A stretch of DNA of 64,000 nucleotides from Pedobacter sp. BS3 (lineage in GTDB: Bacteria; Bacteroidota; Bacteroidia; Sphingobacteriales; Sphingobacteriaceae): NCBI RefSeq assembly GCF_008274585.1, contig NZ_VTRT01000002.1, positions 1 to 64,000 of the forward strand. Direction: 5' to 3'. The notes beneath the pieces were generated by a model. The model was not told where the DNA came from and did no database searches. It saw nothing but the letters and a program-made list of their open reading frames with translations. A program made the translations under genes and the position numbers. Position 1 is the first letter of the stretch. Each line of letters opens with the position of its first letter. Below, piece by piece: positions 26,965 through 35,516 of the stretch.

Positions 26965-27810
26965 ATGAAAAACATCTGTAAAACCATTTTAATCTTGTCA
27001 TTTTTTGCGGCTTGTACATCGCCGCAGAAAGAGCAGAAAAGTGCCGACAGCACTACAACTCAGCAACCGGACAGTAGCCGGGCTACCACTGATACGATAA
27101 CTTATACATACACTCATTACCGGAAAGAAAGCAAAAATGTGGTTAAAGCGAACAATGTTACCGATACCTCGTATGTACAGGTGAGCTACCCTAAATTTGC
27201 ATCTGCCGAGCTGAACGCGTTTGTAAAAAGTCTGGTCATTAACGAGGATGAACCGGATGCAAAATACATTACCGTTGAAGATATGGCAGCTGATTTTATC
27301 AAAAACTTCGACAACTTTTTCAACCAGGAAAAACGTTACCGGACATCCTGGTATCGCGAAACGGCTGTAAAAGTCGCCACACAACAACCCGGCATTATTG
27401 GTTTTGAAACATACAGTTCCGAATATACCGGAGGCGCTCATCCCAACTATAATTACAGCTATGAAAATTACGACCTGAGCCGCCATAAAAACATGCTGCT
27501 GGACGACCTCTTTACGCCTGAAAACAAGTTAAAATTAGACAGCATAGCAGAAGCTATCTTCAGAAAACAGGAAAAACTATCGCCTGATGCCAGCCTGAAA
27601 GACGATTATTTTTTTGAGAACGGCAAATTCGCCTTGAACCAGAATTTTCTCATCACCGATAAGGGATTGCTGTTTTTATACAACCCTTACGAAATTAAGG
27701 CTTACGTGTACGGCGTTACCAAACTGCTCATTCCATACAACCAGATTGAAGATTTACTAAAACCCAATACGGCTATTGCCGCATATATCAAACATGATCA
27801 ACGTATATAA
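26965..27810 (+). CDS. DUF3298 domain lipoprotein
   Basis: The 281-residue protein starts with a lipoprotein signal (ILSFFAACTS, Cys about residue 17), then a low-complexity Ser/Thr/Gln/Asp linker to about 50. The remainder matches the DUF4163-DUF3298 pair seen in RsiV-like and other exported proteins, with the typical SSEYTGGAHPNYNY segment and DLFTPENK near residue 180. Function is unknown; membrane-anchored, periplasmic or surface exposed. The following lysC start lies inside its last codons (17-bp overlap), which suggests translational coupling. Confidence 0.83.
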   Translation: MKNICKTILILSFFAACTSPQKEQKSADSTTTQQPDSSRATTDTITYTYTHYRKESKNVVKANNVTDTSYVQVSYPKFASAELNAFVKSLVINEDEPDAKYITVEDMAADFIKNFDNFFNQEKRYRTSWYRETAVKVATQQPGIIGFETYSSEYTGGAHPNYNYSYENYDLSRHKNMLLDDLFTPENKLKLDSIAEAIFRKQEKLSPDASLKDDYFFENGKFALNQNFLITDKGLLFLYNPYEIKAYVYGVTKLLIPYNQIEDLLKPNTAIAAYIKHDQRI

Positions 27811-29068
27811 ATTTGGCGGAGCCTCTGTAAAAGATGCGGCCGGCGTTAAAAACCTGGCAAACATTATCAGGAACAATCAGCAAAAAGAGCTGCTGATTGT
27901 GGTTTCGGCTATGGGCAAAACCACCAATGCCCTGGAGAAACTTACGTTCGCCTATCTGGATAAAACTGATACAGAAGCCATTTTTGACGAAATTAAGGCT
28001 TACCATACGGCTGTTATGAATGAGCTTTTTGAAGATAAGCAGCATCCCGTTTTTAACGATGTAGCCAATACATTCGTTGAAATTGACTGGATACTGGAAG
28101 AAGAGCCGCAGGATAACGCCGATTATATTTACGACCAGATTGTATCCATCGGCGAGCTGATTTCAAGTAAAATTGTAAGCGCCTACCTGAGCACAAGCGG
28201 TATTCCAACGCAGTGGATTGACGCCCGCAGCTACATCCATACGGACAATACGTATCGCGAAGCTAAAGTGGACTGGGATAAAACCTGCGCAGCCATCGCA
28301 TCCCGTGTACCGGGAATTATAGCTAACGGAGTTGCTGTTACCCAGGGATTTATCGGCGGAACATCAGAGAATTACACCACTACCTTAGGTCGCGAAGGCT
28401 CGGATTATACCGCCGCTATATTTGCCTCATGCCTGGACGCGGAATCGGTTACCATCTGGAAAGATGTTCCCGGCGTGCTCAACGCCGACCCGAAGTGGTT
28501 CGATGAAACCGAAAAGATTCCCGCCCTCTCCTACCATGATGCTATTGAGCTTACCTATTACGGCGCAACGGTTATCCATCCAAAAACCATTAAGCCTTTA
28601 CAAAATAAAGGTATTCCTTTGTATGTTCGCTCGTTTATCCAACCTGACGGCGTTGGAACAAAAATCAGCAGCCAGAATAACCCCTTGCCCATTCCATCCT
28701 TTATCTTTAAAGTTAACCAGGTGTTGATTTCCATCTTCCCCAAGGATTATTCGTTCATTATTGAGGAAAACCTGAGCGACATTTTCAATATCTTCCATGA
28801 GCACAAAGTCAAAATCAATACCATGCTGAACAGCGCCATCAGCTTTTCGGTAAGTGTAGATTACGACGACCACAAGCTCGGAAAACTGCTCAACAGCCTG
28901 CGAAAAAATTACAATATCAAATACAATAAAGACCTGGAACTGGTAACTATACGCTATTATAACCAGCAAACCATTGACCGGGTAACCCAAAACAAGGATA
29001 TTTTACTGGAGGTAAAAAGCCGTTACACCTGCCAGATGGTGATGAGAGATAAGGGTAGTGAGTTATAA
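27794..29068 (+). CDS. lysC: aspartate kinase
   Basis: About 425 residues. It phosphorylates aspartate in the first step of the lysine, threonine and methionine pathway. The N-terminal ATP/Asp site reads VYKFGGASV, then VVSAMGKTT, FIGGTSENYTTTLGREGSDYTAA and WKDVPGVLNADPK. The C-terminal third carries ACT-type regulatory repeats (FKVNQVLISIFPKDYSFI). No homoserine dehydrogenase domain is fused. The start at 27794 (Met-Ile-Asn-Val-Tyr-Lys) is preferred over an earlier Met six codons upstream because the family starts one strand before KFGG. Confidence 0.93.
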   Translation: MINVYKFGGASVKDAAGVKNLANIIRNNQQKELLIVVSAMGKTTNALEKLTFAYLDKTDTEAIFDEIKAYHTAVMNELFEDKQHPVFNDVANTFVEIDWILEEEPQDNADYIYDQIVSIGELISSKIVSAYLSTSGIPTQWIDARSYIHTDNTYREAKVDWDKTCAAIASRVPGIIANGVAVTQGFIGGTSENYTTTLGREGSDYTAAIFASCLDAESVTIWKDVPGVLNADPKWFDETEKIPALSYHDAIELTYYGATVIHPKTIKPLQNKGIPLYVRSFIQPDGVGTKISSQNNPLPIPSFIFKVNQVLISIFPKDYSFIIEENLSDIFNIFHEHKVKINTMLNSAISFSVSVDYDDHKLGKLLNSLRKNYNIKYNKDLELVTIRYYNQQTIDRVTQNKDILLEVKSRYTCQMVMRDKGSEL

Positions 29069-29161
29069 GTTGTATAGATTTAAGTGTAAAAGATGGCTTA
29101 TAGTTCATGGTTCATAGTCGGAAAATCCGGAAGTCCTGAGAGCCTGTCACGAACTTCACAA

Positions 29162-29206
29162 TCTTATATCTAAAATCTCACGTCTCATATCTCAATACGC
29201 AATACT
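29162..29206. repeat. heptad tandem repeat upstream of the THUMP-like gene
   Basis: About six units of the ATCTYAN type (for example TCTCACG, TCTCATA) run in 7-nt register and end a few bases before the next start codon. A shorter TTCATGG/TTCATAG pair lies near 29107. Confidence 0.7.
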
Positions 29207-29212
29207 AACAGT

Positions 29213-30388
29213 ATGAACAACCTGATTTTACAGCCGGAAGTGCAAGAGTACATCAACAGTCATTTACATGCTGATGAGCACCAGATAGCTTTGGCTAAAA
29301 GTCCGTTTGCCGGGATAAGTGCAGCGGAGCTGGCAGGTCAGGTTGCTGCTAAAAAACGGGCGGAGAAAAAATTGCCACTATGGTTCAGTACACCGGGAAT
29401 CTATTATCCTGCAAAGCTTTCAATAGAACAATGCTCTTCGCAACTTACCGCCCAATATAAAAGCGGACTGCTAAAGGGAAAAGAGGTTATTGACTGCACC
29501 GGCGGTTTCGGCGTTGACAGCTTTTATTTTTCAAAGGTTGCCGAAAAAGTTATCCATTGTGAGCTGAATGAGGATTTATCAGTGATTGCCCGGCACAACG
29601 CAAATATTTTGGGTGCTTCTAACATCCGGTTTTTAACCGAAGACAGTTTTACGTGGCTCAGTCGGCATAATGATACGTTCGGAACTATTTACATTGACCC
29701 TTCGCGACGTGTAAATACCCAGAAAGTATTTCGCCTGTCCGATTGCCAGCCTGATGTTCCGGCAAATCTGGATATGCTGTTACGTAGATCGCAACGAATA
29801 CTGGTTAAAACATCTCCTTTGTTGGATATCCAGGCCGGCTTACGGGAGCTGAAATGTGTTTCTGCCATTCACATTGTCAGCGTAAAAAATGATTGTAAAG
29901 AATTGCTTTGGGTAATAGACCGGGACTTTACCGGTGAGCCTGAAATTACCTGTATGCTCCTGACAGATACACAACAACAGCAGTTCTCGTTTTACCTTTC
30001 GGATGAAAGGAATACCCAAATAGAAGCATATTCAAATCCCCTGACCTATTTGTACGAGCCCGATGTTGCCCTGCTCAAAGCAGGTTGCTTTAAAAGCATC
30101 AGCAAACAATTTCAGATTAGTAAACTACAAATTAACAGCCACTTATACACCTCCGATAATTTAATTCCTGATTTTCCGGGAAGAATATTCCGGATACAGC
30201 AAATACAAACTTACAAGGACTTCACAAAAGCTCCTCTGACTAAAGCCAACATCATTGTTCGCAATTTCCCCCTGACGACCGAACAATTAAAGAAAAAACA
30301 TAAGCTTACTGATGGCGGCGAACAATACCTGTTGTTTACAACCGCTCCAAACGGTCAGATGGTTATCGCCGCAGAACGGCTTAACTGA
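29213..30388 (+). CDS. THUMP-like domain class I methyltransferase (PG_1098 family)
   Basis: The 391-residue protein carries a Rossmann methyltransferase core: VIDCTGGFGVDSFYFS (motif I, about residue 95), an acidic end of strand two (HCELNEDLSV), and IYIDPSRR in place of a standard motif IV. The C-terminal third, with FPGRIFRIQQIQTYKDF and NIIVRNFPLT, fits the PG_1098 ferredoxin-like and THUMP-like domains. Such proteins are suspected RNA methyltransferases; the substrate is unknown. It is widespread in Bacteroidota and stands alone here. Confidence 0.87.
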   Translation: MNNLILQPEVQEYINSHLHADEHQIALAKSPFAGISAAELAGQVAAKKRAEKKLPLWFSTPGIYYPAKLSIEQCSSQLTAQYKSGLLKGKEVIDCTGGFGVDSFYFSKVAEKVIHCELNEDLSVIARHNANILGASNIRFLTEDSFTWLSRHNDTFGTIYIDPSRRVNTQKVFRLSDCQPDVPANLDMLLRRSQRILVKTSPLLDIQAGLRELKCVSAIHIVSVKNDCKELLWVIDRDFTGEPEITCMLLTDTQQQQFSFYLSDERNTQIEAYSNPLTYLYEPDVALLKAGCFKSISKQFQISKLQINSHLYTSDNLIPDFPGRIFRIQQIQTYKDFTKAPLTKANIIVRNFPLTTEQLKKKHKLTDGGEQYLLFTTAPNGQMVIAAERLN

Positions 30389-30396
30389 TATCTTAG

Positions 30397-30487
30397 AAGC
30401 TGTTTAAATTTTAAGGTTTTGCAGGTTTAATTAATAGGCGGTGAGGACACCGTCCATGGTTTCCTGCCGGGGCTGACCAAAAAGCTC
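30397..30487. repeat. fragment of the MITE-like element of 192-332
   Basis: The left part AGAAGCTGTTTAAATTTTA resembles the left inverted repeat of 192-332. The following hairpin GGCGGTGAGGACACCGTCC and TGGTTTCCTGCC match its first hairpin region. It breaks off into GGGCTGACCAAAAAG, a word also seen at 19630-19644. The right half of the element is missing. Confidence 0.7.
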
Positions 30488-30508
30488 CCGTCATCCCCGC
30501 TATATAAC

Positions 30509-30707
30509 TTAACGTGAGTTCGGGTTAAGGTGCAGGCTCGTCCCGATTTGCAATCGGGATGCCATGAAACGGCGTTTGCAATGCCGGAATGTTGCTTAAA
30601 ACAATCAAAGGCAGCTATTACCGGCGTTACAAACGCCGGAGATCTATGCACTCGTTTTGCAAACGAGCGCAAACAGATTGTGCGTTTCCTATCCCGAACT
30701 CACGTTA
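30509..30707. repeat. multi-hairpin element with 15-bp perfect terminal inverted repeats
   Basis: The element starts TAACGTGAGTTCGGG and ends with the exact complement. Between them is a chain of hairpins: CCCGATTTGCAATCGGG, CGGCGTTTGCAATGCCG, CCGGCGTTACAAACGCCGG and CTCGTTTTGCAAACGAG, each with a TT-NNN-AA centre. It is the complete relative of 356-541. Compared with that copy, the third hairpin has changed G:C to A:T on both arms, so pairing is conserved. A frame of 81 codons across it is a by-product. Confidence 0.83.
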
Positions 30708-30755
30708 CTTTATTAATTTTTTGTCTTGAACTGTTCGCTGATAAGCCATAAATAG

Positions 30756-30782
30756 CCCCAGCCTGTTAGGGACAGGCCGGGG
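30756..30782 (-). terminator. probable terminator hairpin of the BspA-like gene
   Basis: On the minus strand an 11-bp stem (CCCCGGCCTGT with ACAGGCTGGGG, one G-T pair) closes a 5-nt loop. It is followed by CTATTTAT, so the T-run is weak. It lies 53 bp after the stop of the BspA-like gene. Confidence 0.55.
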
Positions 30783-30834
30783 ATCGGCAACGGCTCTTTT
30801 ACATGGAAAGATAAAAAGCTTAAACAGCCACACG

Positions 30835-32313
30835 CTATTGCTTCACTAACTTTTTAACGGCATTTTCCTGCCCGGACAGGCGGATGAAATACATACCGGC
30901 TGGTAAAGCTGCTGTTTCTATGCCGATACTTTGTTGTTGAGCATTGATCAAGATGGTATGTATGGTTTTACCAGTGATATTAGTAAGTTCTGCTTTATTG
31001 TAAATGCCCGCCGGAAAATTAACCGATGTACTTTGACTTGAAATTGCAGGGTTCGGATATATTTTCACAGCTGTCGACTGTACTGAGAAATTCACCGGCC
31101 GTACTCCACAATCTGTTGAAGCTCCATCGTTATCAAGCTGGGTTAAACGATAATAATTCACGCCATAGACAGGCTGTCTATCATAAACCTCGTAAGTTCC
31201 GGCTCCTTTTGCATCAGCTTTAGCTAAGTTCCGGAAATGTATACCGTCGGTACTTTTTTCTACAATAAAATGGCTGTTGTTAGCTTCCGACGCGGTTTGC
31301 CAAGTTATTTTCACTGTATTTTCCTGTACTTTAGCTGTAAACGAAACAAGAGTCACGGGCAGCACACCACCATCGGTAATTGTCCAGCCCTTATTGGTCA
31401 AAATATCCCGGTATTGTTGTGCATCTGCATTATATTTTAAATTGTTAGCTCCCAGGGCTCTGCCTGTTGGTATATTGGGGTTTTGTGCCCAGCCTTTAAG
31501 GGTAAGGCCATAGTTTTCGGCGCTTAAACCGGCGAAGCCTATCATAGATTTAAGATCCACATTCGCATTTAGCTGCCATGTACCAAGGTTTTGGTTAAAG
31601 CTCGTGGCACCATAGAACATGGTATTCATATTAATCACTTTGCTAACGTTCCAGGTGCTTATATCCTAGTTAAATTTTAGAGCGCTGGCAAACATCCAGG
31701 TCATATTAGTTACATTGCTGACATTCCAGCCGCTTATATCCTGGTTGAAATTTGCTGCGTTAAAAAACATGGTACTCATATTGGTTACGTTGCTAACGTT
31801 CCAGTTACCTATATTATGATTGAAGCTGGTAGCCTGCCTAAACATATTTGACATATCGGTTACCAGGCTCAGATCCGGAGCCGAGGTGGGTAATTTAGTT
31901 AAATTTGCACATCCTTGAAAAGAGCCTTTCATAGTTGTCCATTTCATATTCCCCCAGCTCTCCACCTCAGTTAAAGCTTTTGCAGAATTAGGATCGCTAC
32001 TCATGAATATCCCGGTAAAGTTCCCTTTGATATAAACCTTATAAATACCACTTTTTGCTGTAATGGCGGTTATGAAAAGAATTCCGGAGGCAGGCTGGTA
32101 CGAGCCGGAATTGGCATTGCCTTCGTCACCAACTTTTTCCCAGTAATATTGGTAACTGGTTCCTGGTGACGTCGGGATAGTTAACGATATGCCTGCGTCC
32201 ATTTTATCGGTATCCCATACGGTAATAAACGCATTGGTGTGGTCTGGTGCTGCTTTTGATAATAATCCTGTAAACAGTCCCAGCATTGTAGCAAATAGTC
32301 TTAGTGTCTTCAT
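30835..32313 (-). pseudogene. BspA-like surface protein with type IX sorting domain, interrupted by an in-frame TAG
   Basis: Read through, this is one 492-codon frame. It begins with a signal peptide (MKTLRLFATMLGLFTGLLSKA), has a domain to about residue 120, then four 25-residue BspA-type repeats (FNQDISGWNVSNVTNMTWMF and variants), and ends with a fibronectin-like segment and a C-terminal type IX secretion sorting domain (KIYPNPA...GMYFIRLSG...KKLVKQ). The third repeat has TAG at 31666-31668 where the neighbouring repeat has CAG (Gln) in the same FN-Q-DIS context, so one C-to-T change splits the protein. The product would be truncated without its sorting signal. A sequencing error or recoding is not excluded. 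Confidence 0.87.
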
Positions 32314-32727
32314 GTTTTTGTGCTTTTACAGATTTTTATTTTAGGGGGGAATTTACGATAGCTGCATTGCAAAGGTTTCGATAGCAAGGCGTTAATTTGT
32401 CCGGAATATTGTAATCCGGACAAACTCATCAGCATATAATTCAAAGAAAAAAAACAACAAAAACTACTGATAATCAATACATTGAAAAAAACACACAATA
32501 ACCGATCTCTTCTAAAATACCTTTTACCTGTAAATAATGTATATCTCTGCCAGAATGCTTATTTATCTACCGGAAAACAGGCTGCCGGAGGTGGAAAAGA
32601 TAAGAGCCTGTTAAAATGAATATATTGAAATATACCAAGACTGCTTTTCCGGAATATCTCCTAACCGGCATTAGAGAAACTTCGTGATGATACAAAGCCC
32701 GCCACTGGTTGAAATGGGAGCTGATTT
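32314..32727. other. intergenic region with no recognisable gene
   Basis: About 410 bp between the BspA-like gene and the AraC-type regulator. A 62-codon minus-strand frame is present but has low-complexity Phe/Ser-rich sequence and no family features. It presumably contains the promoter of the BspA-like gene; no strong consensus was found. Confidence 0.5.
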
Positions 32728-33831
32728 TTATACCGTTTTGCCGACGTTCCTGGCAATATATTCGGCAGGGGTTAGTCCTGTATTTTTCTTGAATGCAGCG
32801 TAAAATGTACTTCGCGAAGAAAAGCCGGCATCTTCAGCCAGTGCTTCTATGGTGAGATTCCGCCATTCGCCCTTCTTTATCTGGTCTTTCACAAAATTTA
32901 CCCGGTAACCGTTAATAAAATCGTTAAATTTTAGCTGATAATATTGTTTTAACAAAACAGATAAGTGCCTATTGGGGATATTTAATTTTACCGCCAGTAC
33001 GGGCGCTGTTATGCCCTTTTCTTTAAAACACTCATTAACAACAAGCTTTCTTTCTAACTTTTTAGTATAAATGGCAATTTGTTCAGGACTAAGTTTTAAT
33101 TCTTTATTATTTCCTTTTTCTTCATCGCTGATATCTAAGCCCGCGGGTATTCGCCCGGTTGACAATACCGGTTGATAGGGCATACTGCTTCCGGCAGCCA
33201 GATCCAGGCCATACAATTGTTCGGGCTTAAAAAACAACAAGATGCAAAATATAAAAATGCCAATGCTAGCAAATATCGGAAGCATACCTTCTTTTAACGC
33301 CGATGCCGAGTATAGTAATGATCTCGCCAGCACTATAATTACAACTAAGGTAAGCGCTGTAACCATGATATTATATGTAAACAGCCAATTCCTTTGATTG
33401 CTGTTGATCCTGTTTCGCCGATACTTTACTAACAGATACCACTGAAAAATAATATAAATGATCTGTTGTATACTGCGAATGATATTATGACCGGCCTGTG
33501 TGATAAAGGCATATTTATACTGAAAATTCCACTTGGTATCCTGGGCAACCAGGTTGACGATATACTGTTTTTCTTCAGCACTCTTAAGCATATACGGAAC
33601 AATATCTACCAAGGCAATTATTGCGGGGGTAAAATGCAGCCAGTCATAGCGTTTCAGGTGGTTATTTCCGGACAGTGATAACCTGAGGTATAAATAACTA
33701 CAGGGTGCAAAAAGATAATATAAGGGGTTGCCTTTGTTGTACAGGTTTGGATAATTCCTCACCTCTCCGCTAACCATCAAATAGATCATTAGCGAATACC
33801 AGGCAATGGCAGCAAGCACCGTACAAAGCAT
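32728..33831 (-). CDS. membrane-anchored AraC-family transcriptional regulator
   Basis: The 367-residue protein has an N-terminal membrane part of about six to seven hydrophobic segments (to about residue 205), a charged linker, and a C-terminal AraC DNA-binding domain (about 255-360) with two helix-turn-helix units, ending FSSRSTFYAAFKKNTGLTPAEYI. Such membrane-bound AraC proteins are common in Bacteroidota; the signal is unknown. The longest frame starts at a Met inside a hydrophobic segment, so one more segment upstream might be lost through a missed start. Nearby target genes are not obvious. Confidence 0.88.
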   Translation of the reverse strand: MLCTVLAAIAWYSLMIYLMVSGEVRNYPNLYNKGNPLYYLFAPCSYLYLRLSLSGNNHLKRYDWLHFTPAIIALVDIVPYMLKSAEEKQYIVNLVAQDTKWNFQYKYAFITQAGHNIIRSIQQIIYIIFQWYLLVKYRRNRINSNQRNWLFTYNIMVTALTLVVIIVLARSLLYSASALKEGMLPIFASIGIFIFCILLFFKPEQLYGLDLAAGSSMPYQPVLSTGRIPAGLDISDEEKGNNKELKLSPEQIAIYTKKLERKLVVNECFKEKGITAPVLAVKLNIPNRHLSVLLKQYYQLKFNDFINGYRVNFVKDQIKKGEWRNLTIEALAEDAGFSSRSTFYAAFKKNTGLTPAEYIARNVGKTV

Positions 33832-34133
33832 AATGTTTATCCACTACTTTCTGCGTAAATAGTATAGCAGAATAACAAACAGCAACCCGTTTACAAAGAA
33901 AACCGCTAATAAAAAAATATGCTGTACCTGACTCAAAATATAGACCTTATTTGAGTCGCAAAAGTAAGTAATTGCTTATTGTTAGGAAATAAGACTATTA
34001 AAAGAGTGTATCTAAAAGATTATGTCATCCTGTTCAAAGAACTCCTATGGAGAGCTATCGAAGGGTAGGCTCATTGTGACTGAAGAGAAGCTTCGTGAAG
34101 ACACGAAGCCTGGTTCGTGGACATTCTCTTCTG
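33832..34133. other. intergenic region with a perfect hairpin at 34090-34109
   Basis: About 300 bp without a gene. It contains GCTTCGTGAAGACACGAAGC at 34090-34109, an 8-bp stem with an AAGA loop whose GTGAAGACAC centre is the same as in the hairpin at 235-254. It may serve as the end of the flavodoxin-reductase transcript, but there is no T-run. Confidence 0.6.
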
Positions 34134-34802
34134 CTAAAATCCCTCCTTTACAACACGCTCATCAGGGATATCCAGGTTCTTTAAGTGTGATTCTACTGCA
34201 TCCATCATGGGTGGCGGGCCGCACAGGTAAACGTACGGGGCATTCTCCGGCATATTTTCCTTTAAAAAGGCTTCGCTGATGTAGCCATAGGCGCAATCTT
34301 CCGCCTGCTCGTGAGATAATATATTGATAAAGTTTTTGCCCAGCAGGCGTTTAAAGTCAGCTTCGTGTATAATATCGGCCCTGGTTTTATTGGCAAAGAT
34401 CAGCTTATTATTTCCTACCTGGTTATTTGCCTGTAAGTATCTGAAAATGGCAATAAAGGGCGTAACCCCGGCTCCGCCGGCAATAAATACCCCTTCGCCT
34501 TTGTAGGCAATATCTCCAAAAACATCGTGCAGTATCAGCTCATCGCCATGCTTAAGCTGAAGCAGCTGATTGGTAACACCATCCCGTTCGGGATAGGTTT
34601 TAATGGTAAACTCGATATAATCTTTGTCGGGCAGTGAGGTAAACGTAAATGCCCGCAGCTCATTTTCCCAGCCGGGTTTATTAACAGATACATCGGTAGC
34701 TTGTCCGGGTGTATAGACGTACCCGGCAGGTTTTTCTGTTACCACCTGAAGCACATCATGAGTGACGTGATCTATGGATTTTATTTTTACAATATGTGAC
34801 AC
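34134..34802 (-). CDS. FAD-binding ferredoxin/flavodoxin reductase-like oxidoreductase
   Basis: The 222-residue protein consists of an FAD-binding barrel and an NAD(P)-binding half. Seen are RAFTFTS (FAD phosphate loop, RxYS/T type, about residue 50), GEGVFIAGGAGVTPFIAIFRYL (NAD(P) loop, about 105-125) and the C-terminal YLCGPPPMMDAV. There is no 2Fe-2S domain, so it must pass electrons to a separate partner, or act as a flavin reductase. The partner is not apparent in the neighbourhood. Length is short but complete for the family. Confidence 0.88.
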   Translation of the reverse strand: MSHIVKIKSIDHVTHDVLQVVTEKPAGYVYTPGQATDVSVNKPGWENELRAFTFTSLPDKDYIEFTIKTYPERDGVTNQLLQLKHGDELILHDVFGDIAYKGEGVFIAGGAGVTPFIAIFRYLQANNQVGNNKLIFANKTRADIIHEADFKRLLGKNFINILSHEQAEDCAYGYISEAFLKENMPENAPYVYLCGPPPMMDAVESHLKNLDIPDERVVKEGF

Positions 34803-34810
34803 CTTGATAA

Positions 34811-34845
34811 AATTAAAAAGTTAAAATTCAAAATTCAAAAATTAC
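34811..34845. repeat. heptad tandem repeat upstream of the oxidoreductase gene
   Basis: Five 7-nt units of the AAAAGTT/AAAATTC type fill most of the 54-bp gap between folE and the oxidoreductase gene. Confidence 0.7.
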
Positions 34846-34856
34846 CCAACAGACTT

Positions 34857-35516
34857 CTATCCGGTTACCAGGGCAATAAACTCTGATTTGAGCTTTTCAT
34901 CCCGGAAACGGCCGGAATAGCTTGCCGTAATGGTGCTGCTGTTGGTATCGCCGATACCGCGGGATGAAACGCAAAGGTGTACTGCATCTACCAGAACAGC
35001 AACATGGTTTGTTTGAAGGGCTTCCTTTAACGCTTCGGCTACCTGGTTGGTTAAACGCTCCTGCACCTGCGGTCGTTTAGCGTAATACTGTACCAGCCTG
35101 TTGATTTTCGATAAACCGATTACCTGTCCGCTTGAAATATACGCCACATGAACCTTGCCGATAATGGGCACAAAATGATGCTCGCAATACGAAAACAACG
35201 TAATATTTTTCTCGATCAGCATTTCATTATACCGGTATTTGTTTTCAAAGAGCTTCACATCGGGTTTATTTGCGGGATTTAATCCGCTAAAGGCTTCTTT
35301 TACATACATCTTTGCTACTCTATAGGGCGTTCCGCTCAGGCTATCGTCTGTTAAATCTAAACCCAGGATATGCATTATTTCCTTAACATGGTTTTGGATA
35401 AGCTCAATTTTTAAATCATCGGTCATGGTAAAGGCATCGGCTCGCAGCGGTGTTTCTAACGAAGTTCCGATATGCTCATCGTCAATAATATCCAGGGTTT
35501 CTAACGGATTATTCAT
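34857..35516 (-). CDS. folE: GTP cyclohydrolase I
   Basis: The 219-residue enzyme converts GTP to dihydroneopterin triphosphate, the entry to folate (and biopterin) synthesis. Family motifs are complete: YCEHHFVPIIGKVHVAY with the zinc-binding Cys and His, IGLSKINRLVQYYAKRPQVQERLT, and the second zinc Cys and catalytic part HLCVSSRGI followed by SSTITASYSG. Its start overlaps the end of the ECF sigma factor gene by 8 bp, so the two are coupled, an unusual pairing. Confidence 0.96.
   Translation of the reverse strand: MNNPLETLDIIDDEHIGTSLETPLRADAFTMTDDLKIELIQNHVKEIMHILGLDLTDDSLSGTPYRVAKMYVKEAFSGLNPANKPDVKLFENKYRYNEMLIEKNITLFSYCEHHFVPIIGKVHVAYISSGQVIGLSKINRLVQYYAKRPQVQERLTNQVAEALKEALQTNHVAVLVDAVHLCVSSRGIGDTNSSTITASYSGRFRDEKLKSEFIALVTG

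Noticed and set aside
32310-32498. 62-codon frame before the BspA-like gene
   Set aside because: Low-complexity Phe/Ser/Leu-rich product overlapping the start region of the BspA-like gene; no homology pattern.
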